NCBI GenBank assembly: GCA_021774575.1
Contig: JAJFIX010000031.1
Coordinates: 340,264-404,263, forward strand
Source: Alphaproteobacteria bacterium
GTDB lineage: Bacteria > Pseudomonadota > Alphaproteobacteria > UBA6615
Reading direction: 5' to 3'
DNA: 64,000 nucleotides
Shown here in pieces: positions 16,899 to 26,230 of this stretch. The position numbers were made by a program, and so were the translations under genes. The notes beneath the pieces are model-generated. The model searched no databases and was not told the DNA's origin. It worked only from the letters and a program-made list of their open reading frames with translations. Within the stretch, counting starts at the first letter, position 1, and each line of letters opens with the position of its first letter.

Positions 16899-17366
16899 TT
16901 AAGACGGCATATCGCCGCGAATGGCGTAGGCAAGCGCCTGGACCACTTGCTCGGGTGTCTCGGCGACCGCAAGGGCCGAGGCATCAACTTCTTTCAATGC
17001 ATGGGTCAGCGCCCCGTCATGCAGGGTGATGATCGACTTGCCCAATGCGGCGGCATATCCGGCGTCGAAAGCCGCATTCCATTGCCGATATTTATCACCA
17101 AAACGCACCACCACAACCTCGGCGTTTTCGATCAAGGTACGTGTCCGAATGGCGTTTAGTTTGGCGCCTTTGTGGTCGTGCCAGAATTTATCGTTCTCAG
17201 CACCAAAGACAGCGACCCCACAATCGTCGCTATCGTTATGGACGGTGTTGGGCCCAGAAAGCTCGATGGGAAGATCCGCCGCCGCGATCCCTTTGGCGAT
17301 GCGGTCACGCCAATCGGTATGAATTTCACCGGAAAGATAAACGTTCCAATTTGCGTTATTGCTCAT
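16899..17366 (-). CDS. YtoQ family protein
   Basis: A 155-residue protein that begins WNVYLSGEIHTDWRDRI, the hallmark of the YtoQ family named after a Bacillus protein. The remainder has nucleoside 2-deoxyribosyltransferase-like features: GAENDKFWHDHKGA, then RTRTLIENAEVVVVRFG and AAFDAGYAAALGK. A hydrolase or transferase acting on nucleotides is possible, but no activity has been shown to my knowledge. The gene is convergent with the CoA-binding protein gene. Confidence 0.87.
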   Translation of the reverse strand: MSNNANWNVYLSGEIHTDWRDRIAKGIAAADLPIELSGPNTVHNDSDDCGVAVFGAENDKFWHDHKGAKLNAIRTRTLIENAEVVVVRFGDKYRQWNAAFDAGYAAALGKSIITLHDGALTHALKEVDASALAVAETPEQVVQALAYAIRGDMPS

Positions 17367-17890
17367 TTCAATCTTGTTCCTGGTTGCCGAATTTTCAAAA
17401 AGTCTTGCACCGCCTTTTATACATATTTTGCCAGGCCTTCATCTCATTTTTCCCGCTGCACGTCGTATATTTGTATTTTCATAATCCTAATTTATTAGAT
17501 TAAATAATAGCAGATATATCGTTGTTTTTTATTATTTTATTTAACTTTTACCATATGGTTTTTCATTGCTCAAATGGGCCTACAAGAGCACCGACCAATT
17601 CATCGCAGCGCAACATGCCGACCTTCACTCGAACTGACCTCCATCACGCAAACGAGACTGATCAGCATCATAAATTTCCCTAATATAGACCTGGAACCGA
17701 TTGATTTTCCTGGATTTCCGCTCAAAATCACCTAGAATGAATTGACGTTCGAAATCAGCCTTGGCAAATCGAGCCCGATACCCGAAAAGGATAATTGGGG
17801 AGCCGCAGTAAAGCGGCAGGCAGATGGAGACGGCACGTACCAATTTGGCCTCAGATGGCCGGTACGTTGTTTACGGGGGGGAGGAATGCT
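17367..17890. other. AT-rich intergenic gap
   Basis: About 520 bp without a supportable gene. The stretch 17450-17560 is markedly AT-rich and contains an imperfect inverted repeat (TAATCCTAAT/ATTAGATTA, near 17483-17502). The right end carries the strong GGGGAGGAAT ribosome binding site of the next gene. No RNA gene was recognised. Confidence 0.45.
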
Positions 17891-18289
17891 ATGGCGGATT
17901 TTCGCCGAGCGACGCGCTGTGCGTCAGACAGTACATCAATCAGTACGCCAGATAATGTCATCCAACTATATCCAGGACTTCGCAAATCATCCCGACTTCA
18001 ACCGGCGCGCGCCCAAGGCGGACGTGCCCGAGAAGGGTCGACTGGCCCTAGCAAGCGGCAAACCGCTTGGCTGTCGCGTGGCCTGAACCGCGATGGCGGT
18101 CATCTCCCGCTATTTGACCGGCATGGACAAAAAATCGATGAACGCACCGTCAGCGCGTGTGTCAAACGCGGCTGGGTTGAGCCGTCGTTTTCCCGCCCTG
18201 TCAGGCTAAATTGGACCGTCTGCAAGTTGACCCATAAAGGTCGCGAATTACTCACCGGTACCGGCGCCAAAGTCATCTCAACAATCTGA
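17891..18289 (+). CDS. Conserved-looking protein with winged-helix-like C-terminus
   Basis: The ATG at 17891 follows a strong GGAGG site and gives 132 residues. The N-terminal half is basic and low in structure. The C-terminal half has an ordered segment (DRHGQKIDERTVSACVKRG, then WTVCKLTHKGRELL) that resembles the helix-turn-helix plus wing of small winged-helix proteins and is a pattern I associate with uncharacterised alphaproteobacterial proteins. No named family is claimed. The upstream part of the frame (from 17795) is Arg/Trp-rich and unlikely to be translated. Confidence 0.6.
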   Translation: MADFRRATRCASDSTSISTPDNVIQLYPGLRKSSRLQPARAQGGRAREGSTGPSKRQTAWLSRGLNRDGGHLPLFDRHGQKIDERTVSACVKRGWVEPSFSRPVRLNWTVCKLTHKGRELLTGTGAKVISTI

Positions 18290-18322
18290 GCAAGATTCTG
18301 AGAAACTCGGCGATCTACGGCC

Positions 18323-19102
18323 TTACCAGGCCGTCCAGCCCCCATCGATTACCAGGCTGGCGCCGGTAATCAGACTTGCCGCGGGCGAACTCAAGAACAC
18401 CACGGCCCCGGTGACCTCGTTCATTTGGCCAACCCGCCCCATCGGAATGCGTTGCAAGGTGTCTTTGGTAAAGTCGGGATTCTCGAAAAACGGCTTGGTC
18501 ATCGGGGTCTCGATAAATGTCGGCCCGATGGTATTCACCCGAATTTTTTCCGGAGCTAATTCCACCGCCATCGCCTTGCTCAACCCTTCAACTGAGTGCT
18601 TGGTCATGCAGTAAACGGTTCGGTTTGGCGCACCGACATGACCCATCTGTGACGACATCATGACGATTGCACCGCCTCGCCCACCGGCCCGCATTTTCAA
18701 TGCTGCCGCTTGGGCAACGACAAAGACAGCTTTGACGTTTAAATTTAAAATACGGTCGAGATGATCTTCGGTCACATCTTCTATTGGTTCGGGGATATTT
18801 GCCCCCGCATTATTGAACAGAATATCTAATCGCGGTAACCCGGCAATCGCCTCCTTGACCGCACTCGTATCCGTCACATCGCAGACCAACGGCACGGCCT
18901 TTCCATTCGCCCTATTTATTTCCTCACACAAGCTATCAATATCGTCTTGGGTCCGCGCCATGGCGACAATCTCGGCCCCCGCCTGCGCCAAGGCCAGGGC
19001 GCAAGCCCGCCCAAGTCCTCGTCCTGCACCGCTAACCAGCCCGACCAGACCGTCCAGGCGCATCGACGGCAAGACGTGTTCATCTGGCGAAGCTGTCATC
19101 AT
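18323..19102 (-). CDS. Short-chain dehydrogenase/reductase
   Basis: A 259-residue classical SDR. The cofactor loop is SGAGRGLG near residue 24, NAG appears in LFNNAGANI, and the catalytic Ser-Tyr-Lys set is MMSSQMG and YCMTK. The C-terminus has the usual GASLVIDGGW. It would oxidise or reduce an alcohol or ketone with NAD(P)H; the substrate is unknown. A strong GGAGGGGGATA site precedes two consecutive ATG codons. It is next to a degraded transposase gene on the same strand. Confidence 0.93.
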   Translation of the reverse strand: MMTASPDEHVLPSMRLDGLVGLVSGAGRGLGRACALALAQAGAEIVAMARTQDDIDSLCEEINRANGKAVPLVCDVTDTSAVKEAIAGLPRLDILFNNAGANIPEPIEDVTEDHLDRILNLNVKAVFVVAQAAALKMRAGGRGGAIVMMSSQMGHVGAPNRTVYCMTKHSVEGLSKAMAVELAPEKIRVNTIGPTFIETPMTKPFFENPDFTKDTLQRIPMGRVGQMNEVTGAVVFLSSPAASLITGASLVIDGGWTAW

Positions 19103-19139
19103 TATCCCCCTCCAAATTTACCGAACCACCACCGTGCAT

Positions 19140-19640
19140 TAGCATCTTCACAGCATTCCCGTCGAGCGCGGCGAAATGTCTACACGCAAATTTTGCGCTT
19201 AAATCGACTGGCCAACATATATGGCGCACGGAATATTAGAAGCCATCGATATATTGGCCTGGTTTCTTGTCTGGGAGCTTGCACGCCAGATCGGCAGGGG
19301 TTTGACGGTCTTGAACACTACCTCGACCAACGCATTGTCATCGAAATTCCCGTCTCCGCTCATCGACGTAATATCGACGTGACATCTTTAGCAGCCGTCG
19401 AAGTTCGTATGAACAATAATGGCTGCTATGATTAAAATTGTGGATCAGTTCCGGCGGTTAAATGTGCGGTGCTATGGCGTGAAGCAACGAACTTAGAGCC
19501 ATGTCTCGTTAGAGCAGGTCACTAGTTGCCCAACCGAAAACACGACGCGAATAAAAGTCCAGCATGATGGCAAGATAGAATTAATCTTGGGCCGTCCAGA
19601 CACAATTGAAATCCATTGACCCACACTACGCGGCTCAGGC
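19140..19640 (-). pseudogene. Degraded IS3-family transposase (OrfB/DDE) remnant
   Basis: Translation of the minus strand in shifting frames gives clear IS3 OrfB blocks: MLDFYSRRVFGWATSD at 19565-19518 and, in another frame, GDGNFDDNALVEVVFKTVK at 19357-19301. These match the rve-domain segments around the second half of the DDE site. At least two in-frame stops and two frameshifts separate them. The middle Asp region (normally HSDRGSQY) reads HNFNHSSHY, so the catalytic Asp is lost as well. No intact ends or target duplication were identified. This is a dead element. Confidence 0.78.
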
Positions 19641-19794
19641 TCTACTTCAGTCATGGTTGGCCGAAACCGCACAACTCGCGACGCCGCCGATCCGCAGGAC
19701 CAGCTCACCGATAATCTCGGCCAAATCGCCGATCACAAATTCACACTTACCTACTAACTACTAAGCTGGCGCTACATCCAGGATTGAGCGTAAC

Positions 19795-19813
19795 GCCGAT
19801 AACAATTATCGGC
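19795..19813. terminator. Perfect hairpin downstream of the barrel gene
   Basis: GCCGATAA (19795-19802) and TTATCGGC (19806-19813) form an 8-bp stem with a 3-nt loop, 67 bp after the stop of the minus-strand outer-membrane gene. No T-tract follows, so a role in termination or mRNA stability is only possible. Confidence 0.4.
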
Positions 19814-19879
19814 AAAACTGAGTCACCGGGCGAATAAATGAGCGCCGGGCCGAAGGGCGAAAAGAAACGGTTGGTATTT

Positions 19880-20947
19880 TTAATTGACGAAAATGCGGAA
19901 TCCCATTTTACCCGTGGCGCCGAACAGTGTCTCGTCTTCGAGTATAAGGGCACCCTGTTGTGTCACGAATTTGCCAGGTAATGCCGTCGGAAATAGCGGG
20001 CGCGGCGTATTGGTGATGACGCGGAATTCGCCGCCCGCGAACAGCTCGAATTTGCCGAGTCGGTGCGTAAGGTTTAGCCCGGTTAAGAGTTCCGGCGCGA
20101 ATACATTGTCATGTAGATTAACGTTCTGAGTACGCGAAACGATCGGAAATCCACTCGCGTCACTTTGAAATTGCTCCACCTCCAGGTCGTTGTCAGCGAA
20201 ATAGAGAAGCCCCTTCGCAAAGGCTTCGAAATTCAAGTTACGCAGCTGACCGCTCGCTCTCAAACCGATGACTGGACCTAGCTTTGACGCGGAAGATTCG
20301 ACATAAGCAGTGTTTAATGACAGATCGGTTACATCAAGCCCGGCAATCGAAATATTGGTATCTGTCTTAAACTGAGCTCCTGCGATGCCGAATATAGCGT
20401 CGAGGGTGATGCCCTGACGCTCGCCGATCATTTTAAAACCAGTCAACTCCAGTGCAAATTGGGACGTCTTCGTCTCTATAGAGCCGCTGTGGATCGTATT
20501 GAAAAGGGCGGCATTTTCGGCACCCACCGGATCCGCAATGATTGGTAGCACCCCAAAAAAATTCCCTGACAAAGTCGTCGCCCGATTGAAATCTCGGTCC
20601 GTTTCTACCTCCCAATACTCAGCGTGCAGATTACCGCTATCGATAAAGGCAAAGGAATCGACTGGCGCGCGCACGTCCCCGCCGACGGTCCACCCTAACC
20701 CATCGACGTCATACTGTTCGCCGGGTGTAATGGTGGCCGAGAAATCGGTGGTGTTATAGCCATAGTTAGTATCGTCGCCGCCAAACAGGTAAAACGCACC
20801 ACCAAAGAGATCGACTGAGACACTATTAGGCATTACCGGGGCCAAAGGACCGGGATCGACTGAAGTTTCTTGTGCGATAGAAGTAGCTATTCCACCAGTT
20901 GCCGTGATTGCGAGAACGATGGCTGCTTTTGCAAGAACGCTATACAT
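19880..20947 (-). CDS. Predicted outer-membrane beta-barrel protein
   Basis: About 355 residues from the ATG at 20947; a GTG at 20959 is an alternative. A Sec signal peptide is likely cleaved after ATSIA. The mature part shows alternating polar/hydrophobic strands with Gly and aromatic residues (DLFGGAFYLFGG, GWTVGGDVR, KFELFAGGEFRVIT), as expected for a barrel of porin or surface-antigen type. The last residue is Asn rather than the usual Phe. No named family is certain. It sits between a dead IS3 element and tRNA-Pro, in a patch that looks accessory. Confidence 0.65.
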   Translation of the reverse strand: MYSVLAKAAIVLAITATGGIATSIAQETSVDPGPLAPVMPNSVSVDLFGGAFYLFGGDDTNYGYNTTDFSATITPGEQYDVDGLGWTVGGDVRAPVDSFAFIDSGNLHAEYWEVETDRDFNRATTLSGNFFGVLPIIADPVGAENAALFNTIHSGSIETKTSQFALELTGFKMIGERQGITLDAIFGIAGAQFKTDTNISIAGLDVTDLSLNTAYVESSASKLGPVIGLRASGQLRNLNFEAFAKGLLYFADNDLEVEQFQSDASGFPIVSRTQNVNLHDNVFAPELLTGLNLTHRLGKFELFAGGEFRVITNTPRPLFPTALPGKFVTQQGALILEDETLFGATGKMGFRIFVN

Positions 20948-21020
20948 AGTCAAGTCCACTTTACGTTAGATTTACTTCAAAAAAACACCTCACCTGTGGA
21001 AAATCCATTCAGTGCAAAAG

Positions 21021-21070
21021 TGTTACCCATGTCTCCGGTATGAACTGTTACCTATGTCTCCGGTATATAC
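21021..21070. repeat. 25-bp tandem duplication with ATGTCTCCGGTAT core
   Basis: Two adjacent 25-bp units at 21021-21045 and 21046-21070 share TGTTACC(C/T)ATGTCTCCGGTAT and differ at only four positions. Similar TTACC-ATGTCTCCGG sequences are, from memory, found at ends of some transposable elements. No transposase gene lies directly beside them. Confidence 0.75.
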
Positions 21071-21081
21071 CTTGAATTCAT

Positions 21082-21158
21082 TGGTCGGGACGGCAGGATT
21101 TGAACCTGCGACCCCCACACCCCCAGTGTGATGCGCTACCAGACTGCGCTACGTCCCG
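21082..21158 (-). tRNA. tRNA-Pro, anticodon GGG
   Basis: The 77-nt minus-strand sequence has an acceptor stem CGGGACG/CGTCCCG, D-arm GCGCAGTCTGGTAGCGC, anticodon loop ACTGGGGGTG giving GGG, T-loop GTTCAAATC, and an encoded CCA (TGG at 21082-21084). It reads CCC codons. Confidence 0.97.
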
Positions 21159-21266
21159 ACCGGACGATCTTTACGATCGCGCGGACTATAGGCGCGTCTC
21201 GGGACCCTGGCAATGCGTCCTTTGGCAGTTTTAATCTCTAAATCAGACCTTCAGATGAAATGAAAA

Positions 21267-21767
21267 TTATTTCGAGCTCTTTAGGATGGCCCGCAGCTCT
21301 TCCAGTTCGACAATGATCGCCTCAATGGCCGTACGAGTGTCACCATCCAAACCGGTCGCCACAACCTCCTTCGCCTCTTTTACGGCTACCTTGCCCCCGC
21401 CAAGTTCCAAACTGTCAGGTGCCGACGGCGTTGTAGCTCCCACCTGAATACTGCTTTTAACGTCTGCTTCTTTAGCCAGTTCACCCAAACCGTCCAGTTT
21501 TGCGCCACCGTCGCGCAGCAGTTTTTGCACGCCCTTAATTGTGTAACCATCCTCATAAAGCAGCTGCTTAATGCGTTGTAATAAATCAATATCTTCTGGT
21601 CGATAATACCGCCTGCCGCCGCCGCGCTTCATCGGTTTTAGCCGGGTGAATTTTGTCTCCCAGAACCGCAATACATGCTGCGGCAGGTCGAGCTCTATGG
21701 AAACCTCGCCAATGGTGCGAAAAGCCGTTGCCGATTTGCCGCGATCACGAGCCGACTGAGTCACCAT
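21267..21767 (-). CDS. MerR family transcriptional regulator
   Basis: A 166-residue MerR-type protein from the ATG at 21767, which has a GAGAGG site; a GTG at 21788 is an alternative. The winged helix-turn-helix spans about residues 15-85 (FRTIGEVS, then LRFWETKF and [15 protein letters not shown]). The C-terminal part is Ala/Glu-rich and probably dimerises, with no metal-binding cysteines. This gene downstream of ihfA is a recurrent arrangement in alphaproteobacteria. Its target is not established. Confidence 0.9.
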   Translation of the reverse strand: MVTQSARDRGKSATAFRTIGEVSIELDLPQHVLRFWETKFTRLKPMKRGGGRRYYRPEDIDLLQRIKQLLYEDGYTIKGVQKLLRDGGAKLDGLGELAKEADVKSSIQVGATTPSAPDSLELGGGKVAVKEAKEVVATGLDGDTRTAIEAIIVELEELRAILKSSK

Positions 21768-21867
21768 GACACCGGCACCTCTCGACACCGCTGGCCGCCA
21801 ACAGCGCTATACAGCAATATCATCGTCGGAATTATCATATTCGAATATATCACGGGATCACCCAACA

Positions 21868-22227
21868 TCAGTCGAATGACGAAGTTTGGCCGTCTTGGGA
21901 AGCGCCATCATGCTCCCCCTCAATTGCGGAAACTTCCTCGCCGTTAATGCGTTTTTTGAGCACATGGCTGGGGCGAAACACCAGCACCCGACGCGGAGAA
22001 ATTGGCACTTCCTCACCGGTTTTTGGATTGCGACCCATGCGGGCCCCTTTTTGGCGGACGGAAAAACTGCCAAATGAAGACAATTTGACTACTTCGCCAA
22101 CGACCAGCGCCTTACACATTTCCTCGATAACCGTCTCGACGAGCTCCGCCGACTCATTACGCGACAAGCCGACTTCCTGATAGACCGCTTCGGTCAATTC
22201 CGCCCGTGTGACTGTTTGGGACGCCAT
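21868..22227 (-). CDS. ihfA: Integration host factor alpha subunit
   Basis: A 119-residue HU/IHF-family DNA-bending protein. The order [44 protein letters not shown] with [13 protein letters not shown] identifies the alpha subunit; the Pro in the NPKTGE arm intercalates into DNA. It is about 20 residues longer than E. coli IhfA, with an acidic tail, as in many alphaproteobacteria. A GGGGAGAAG site precedes the ATG. It lies 138 bp downstream of fabH. Confidence 0.95.
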   Translation of the reverse strand: MASQTVTRAELTEAVYQEVGLSRNESAELVETVIEEMCKALVVGEVVKLSSFGSFSVRQKGARMGRNPKTGEEVPISPRRVLVFRPSHVLKKRINGEEVSAIEGEHDGASQDGQTSSFD

Positions 22228-22365
22228 CTTGCTTCTCCCCCCCGGAATATAATCTTCCCAAAGGTATCCTGCGAGAAGAAATCCGTCAATATCAATGATT
22301 TGGCCGCAATGTTTAAATCTCAGCTTGAATCGCTGATGGGCTGTAAAATATAGTTTCGAGAGGGG

Positions 22366-23334
22366 CTACCAGCGCAGGATACAAGAGCCCCAGGTAAACC
22401 CGCCGCCAAGCGCCTCCAAGAGCACAATATCCCCGCCCTTAATGCGCTGATCCGCCCGGCCTTCCGCCAGCGCAAGGGGGATCGAAGCCGCGGACGTATT
22501 GGCGTGCCGGTCGATGGTAATAATGACGTTTTCAGATGAAATGCCAAGTTTGCGGGCTGTGGAATTAATGATCCGGCGGTTGGCTTGGTGGGGCACAAAC
22601 CAGTCAACATCTTTCGCCGACATGCCTTGTGCATCCAGTGCTTCGCGCATCGCCGCCGCCATTTTTTCGACCGCATGTTTGAAAACATCTCGCCCAGACA
22701 TCTTCAAATAGCCGATGCTACCGGTAGAAGAGACGCCCCCATCGACATAGAGCAAATCATGGTATTGGCCATCGGAATGCAGATGGCAGGATAATATGCC
22801 TGGACTATTCTCATCCTCGGTGTCTTCACCAGATAGCACCACCGCACCGGCACCATCACCAAATAAGATGCAGGTTGATCGATCCGTCCAGTCGAGAATA
22901 CGCGAAAAGGTCTCGGCGCCGATCACCAGGGCCGTCTTGACCTGCCCGGCCTTAATAAAATTATCAGCCACGCTCATCGCATAAACGAAGCCCGAACATA
23001 CTGCCTGTATATCGAAGGCCATGCCCCCGGTCATGCCGAGACGCGACTGAACAACAGTCGCCGTCGCCGGAAATGTCTCATCGGGCGTCGAGGTTGCCAA
23101 AATGATCATATCGATCGATTGAGCGTCGAGACCGGCATCAGTAAGGGCGCCTTGGGCCGCCTTCAGCGCCAAGTCCGACGTCATCTCACCATCGGCGGCA
23201 ATACGCCGGCTTTCGATGCCTGTACGCTCCTTGATCCATTCGTCTGACGTATCGACGCTGGTCGCCAACTCGGTGTTGGTGAGCACACGTTCCGGCAAAT
23301 AGGACCCACAGCCAATTATCCGCGACCGCCGCAT
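22366..23334 (-). CDS. fabH: Beta-ketoacyl-ACP synthase III
   Basis: A 322-residue FabH that condenses acetyl-CoA with malonyl-ACP to start fatty-acid elongation. The catalytic triad is complete: Cys113 (AVCSGF), His249 (VPHQANRR) and Asn279 (HANTSAAS). The C-terminal [13 protein letters not shown] is typical. The ATG at 23334 shares its A with the plsX stop (TGATG), so translation is coupled to plsX. Confidence 0.97.
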   Translation of the reverse strand: MRRSRIIGCGSYLPERVLTNTELATSVDTSDEWIKERTGIESRRIAADGEMTSDLALKAAQGALTDAGLDAQSIDMIILATSTPDETFPATATVVQSRLGMTGGMAFDIQAVCSGFVYAMSVADNFIKAGQVKTALVIGAETFSRILDWTDRSTCILFGDGAGAVVLSGEDTEDENSPGILSCHLHSDGQYHDLLYVDGGVSSTGSIGYLKMSGRDVFKHAVEKMAAAMREALDAQGMSAKDVDWFVPHQANRRIINSTARKLGISSENVIITIDRHANTSAASIPLALAEGRADQRIKGGDIVLLEALGGGFTWGSCILRW

Positions 23335-24395
23335 CAATTCGGTACAGCCTTCACGGAGGATTCAGCTGCCAGTGCCGGCGCAAGATCAAGCTGGCCAACA
23401 TGCTCGGCAATCAATTCAATGGCGTTTTTTGAAGCCATATCGACCGCCACACCGATCGCAGTCGCAAATCCAAGGGCATCGGTTCCGCCATGGCTCTTTA
23501 CACAGACCCCGTTGAGCCCCAATAGCATGGCGCCATTGTACCGGCGTGGATCCGCCCGCATCCGCATTTTAGTAAAGGCGCGCCGGGCGAAAAGATAACC
23601 GATCCGGGCCGACAACGAACTGCGAAAGGCCTGTCGCACGAAATTGGTCATTAACTTTGCCGTTCCTTCGGCGGTTTTAAGCGCAACATTGCCGGTAAAT
23701 CCGTCGGTCACGACAACATCGACGGTCCCGTTGGGAATATCGTCGCCTTCGACATAGCCGCAAAAGGTTAGCGGCAAGTCGGCATTAATGAGAATTGACG
23801 CCGCCTCTTTAAGCGCTTCATTGCCTTTGGTTTCTTCGGTACCAATATTGAGCAGCGCTACTTTAGGGTCGCGCGCCCCCAAAACGGTGCGGCTATAGAC
23901 TTCGCCCATCACCGCGAACTGCACCAAATTACGCGCGTTGCATTTGAGATTGGCGCCGAGATCCAGCACCACAGTCTCTCCGCGTAAGGTTGGCATGAAG
24001 GTCGCAATGGCTGGCCGGTCGATGGCGGGTAACGTGCGCAATGTAAACATCGCCACCGCCATGAGGGCACCGGTGTTGCCCGATGAGACAACACCATTTG
24101 CGGTGCCGTCACGAACCGCTTCAACGGCTTTCCACATGCTAGTATTGCGGCCGGTGCGAACGACCTGGCTAGGCTTGGCGTCGGCTGCAACGAATTCGTC
24201 GGTATGCACGACGCTGGAAACGGCGGAAAGGGCTTTAAAACGGGCCAGGCGTTTGCCGAACTTTGCCGCGTCGCCGAAAAATATAAATCGGACCTCAGGA
24301 TGCCGCTTGCGGGCGATATTGGCACCAGCAATGACCGCCTCAGGTGCATTGTCACCGCCCATTGCATCAAGAGCTAATGTTACGGTTTTATCCAC
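23334..24395 (-). CDS. plsX: Phosphate acyltransferase PlsX
   Basis: A 353-residue PlsX, which makes acyl-phosphate from acyl-ACP for phospholipid synthesis at the membrane. [13 protein letters not shown] opens the protein, and [13 protein letters not shown] and [11 protein letters not shown] are conserved blocks. The GTG start at 24395 has a GAGGGG site eight bases upstream. It is coupled to fabH by a one-base overlap. A 12-bp tandem repeat lies between it and rpmF. Confidence 0.97.
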   Translation of the reverse strand: MDKTVTLALDAMGGDNAPEAVIAGANIARKRHPEVRFIFFGDAAKFGKRLARFKALSAVSSVVHTDEFVAADAKPSQVVRTGRNTSMWKAVEAVRDGTANGVVSSGNTGALMAVAMFTLRTLPAIDRPAIATFMPTLRGETVVLDLGANLKCNARNLVQFAVMGEVYSRTVLGARDPKVALLNIGTEETKGNEALKEAASILINADLPLTFCGYVEGDDIPNGTVDVVVTDGFTGNVALKTAEGTAKLMTNFVRQAFRSSLSARIGYLFARRAFTKMRMRADPRRYNGAMLLGLNGVCVKSHGGTDALGFATAIGVAVDMASKNAIELIAEHVGQLDLAPALAAESSVKAVPN

Positions 24396-24415
24396 CCGAA
24401 ACGCCCCTCAAAGGC

Positions 24416-24450
24416 CCACTAGAAAATCCACTAGAAAATCCACTGGAAAG
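24416..24450. repeat. 12-bp tandem repeat, nearly three copies
   Basis: CCACTAGAAAAT is repeated at 24416-24427 and 24428-24439, then CCACTGGAAAG at 24440-24450. It fills the short gap between rpmF and plsX. Confidence 0.85.
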
Positions 24451-24488
24451 CCAAAGTAAAAGCATATTTAGGCCAGATCTGCCCAGGG

Positions 24489-24674
24489 CTAAATCCGCTC
24501 TTTGACCTTAAAGACCTGTCGGCCTTTATAGAACCCGGTCTTCATATCAATATGATGCGGCCGGTGCAGCTCGCCGGTATCGCCGTCTTCGACATAGGTC
24601 GCGGACGCCAAGGCATCATGGGACCGGCGCTGATTACGCCGGGATTTGGTCACTTTTTTCTTTGGAACGGCCAT
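24489..24674 (-). CDS. rpmF: 50S ribosomal protein L32
   Basis: A 61-residue L32 beginning [20 protein letters not shown], the invariant N-terminus, and ending QVFKVKERI. The ATG at 24674 is chosen on this basis; the frame is open for another 20 codons upstream without family support. No zinc-binding Cys set is present, as usual in proteobacteria. rpmF before plsX-fabH is a widely conserved order linking ribosome and lipid synthesis. Confidence 0.97.
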   Translation of the reverse strand: MAVPKKKVTKSRRNQRRSHDALASATYVEDGDTGELHRPHHIDMKTGFYKGRQVFKVKERI

Positions 24675-24801
24675 TTCTAAGTAGCTCCGCAAATTCGTAT
24701 GCAGGGATCCTATTGTCGGGATATCAATACTCACGACCCACTATAAGTCCCTTGAACGGCGGTTCTTAGCGAATATTGCCGTTGGTTGCAAGCGGCGATG
24801 A

Positions 24802-25362
24802 TTATTCTTTTAGCCTATCGCGCAATTTATCCAAGACAGCGAATGGGTTGTTGGCTTTGGGCGCGCTACCAGACGCAATATCTTCGCCCAACAGATCACC
24901 CTCTGATTCCACCGTCTGAAATCCGATACCCGGCGCATGTGGATAGGGGTCGAGGCTGAGCGACAAATGTTGAACTGCAATTTCACCTAAATCGAGCATC
25001 GGCCCCGATAGTGGCTCAAGGGGTTCGTCGTCCTCCCCGTCGATAATAAGGTCGGCTTCAGTCGGTTTCATGCCGACCCCGAACGCCACCTCGAATCTAT
25101 CCTCAACGCGGTCTTCCACCGGCTCACCACCAACAACGCAATGCTGCACGATATTTGCCCTAACTTCGCCACGAACAGAAAGAGCGCCGCCGTTTTTCTG
25201 GACCAGCACCATATCGGTCCTAAAATCCGTCAATTTCACGAGCCCCAGTCGGGCGGCAACCGCTCGACACTCGGCCGCCGTAGCCGTGATCGCGTGCCGA
25301 AGTGGCTCGGGACCAATTTCGACGATAGCCATTGGCCGAGTGAACTCAGTGCCTTCAGTCAC
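24802..25362 (-). CDS. YceD/DUF177 family protein
   Basis: A 186-residue DUF177 protein, the family upstream of rpmF in most bacteria. It is reported to be needed for 23S rRNA accumulation in E. coli and plants. The central Cys of NIVQHCVVGGEPVED and the C-terminal segment KANNPFAVLDKLRDRLK match the family. The acidic middle is typical. The GTG start overlaps the stop of the CBP3-type gene (GTGA), so the two are translationally coupled. Confidence 0.9.
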   Translation of the reverse strand: MTEGTEFTRPMAIVEIGPEPLRHAITATAAECRAVAARLGLVKLTDFRTDMVLVQKNGGALSVRGEVRANIVQHCVVGGEPVEDRVEDRFEVAFGVGMKPTEADLIIDGEDDEPLEPLSGPMLDLGEIAVQHLSLSLDPYPHAPGIGFQTVESEGDLLGEDIASGSAPKANNPFAVLDKLRDRLKE

Positions 25363-26006
25363 GCGGGCGCCCTCCTCTTTTGGGGAACTGGGAATAGGAG
25401 CTCGCCCTCCATCAAAACGCCGGCATCCATTGCATCTAGATGTCGCGTGGTTTGGCGCAAATAATCGGCTATTGCAGCGATCTGCTCGACTGACGGTGCC
25501 TTGCCATCGGTCGGTGTGACACCGTCCTGCTCAAAGAGCGTGCCGTAAAGATTGCGCCGCAGCGCATCAATTAGGAGAGCGTCGCCGGTATCGCTATCTG
25601 TGTCGCTGCCTGAAGATTTAGCGCTCAGTCCGGCCTCATAAGCGCCGATGCGTCCATAGAGGCTTGTTGCCAGTTTTTTGACCCGCTTCCCAACCCCCAT
25701 ATCCCCTATCCCCATTTCTCGCAGGGTCCGATCGATATCGGCAAACATCACATCGTGGGTGGATTGGCTAAGGTCGACACCATCGGAACCGAGATCCTTT
25801 AAGCGCCGCAAAACCGGGAAAATATGCAGGCAGATCATCTCAAATCGCCCGGTCTCGGTATCGGGCACGCCGAACTCAAGATAAAATACGGGATTGCGCG
25901 CCTGATCAACAACGGCCTTATATAACCGTTCCGCTACGCGTTTTGACCCGGTCGCACCGACCGCTCGGCGAAAAAGGCTGGCAAACAAAGGATTTCCACC
26001 CATCAT
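25359..26006 (-). CDS. Ubiquinol-cytochrome c chaperone (CBP3/UQCC1) family protein
   Basis: A 215-residue protein of the CBP3 family. Conserved elements are YKAVVDQARNPVFYLEFGVP, the LRRLK helix, and QSTHDVMFADIDRTLREMG. The mitochondrial homologue binds newly made cytochrome b and assists assembly of the bc1 complex. In alphaproteobacteria the gene lies between bamE and DUF177, exactly as here. A role in bc1 assembly is inferred by homology. It overlaps the next gene by 4 bp. Confidence 0.9.
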   Translation of the reverse strand: MMGGNPLFASLFRRAVGATGSKRVAERLYKAVVDQARNPVFYLEFGVPDTETGRFEMICLHIFPVLRRLKDLGSDGVDLSQSTHDVMFADIDRTLREMGIGDMGVGKRVKKLATSLYGRIGAYEAGLSAKSSGSDTDSDTGDALLIDALRRNLYGTLFEQDGVTPTDGKAPSVEQIAAIADYLRQTTRHLDAMDAGVLMEGELLFPVPQKRRAPA

Positions 26007-26230
26007 GAAGAAACAAGAAAGAATGTAATAATCTGGCGGACCCTACTCGACCCGAATTGCGATTACAATTTAGTCGAGATGGAATACGCACCCAAACGGC
26101 CCTATCAATCACATAATGCCCCCAAAAAAAGCAATTTCGGTTGGCCATATGATCAACAAGCCGTAAATAGGGTCACGACACGAGAGATAAATGTAAATTG
26201 GACTCTATTATGCCCGATAGGAATTTCAAT

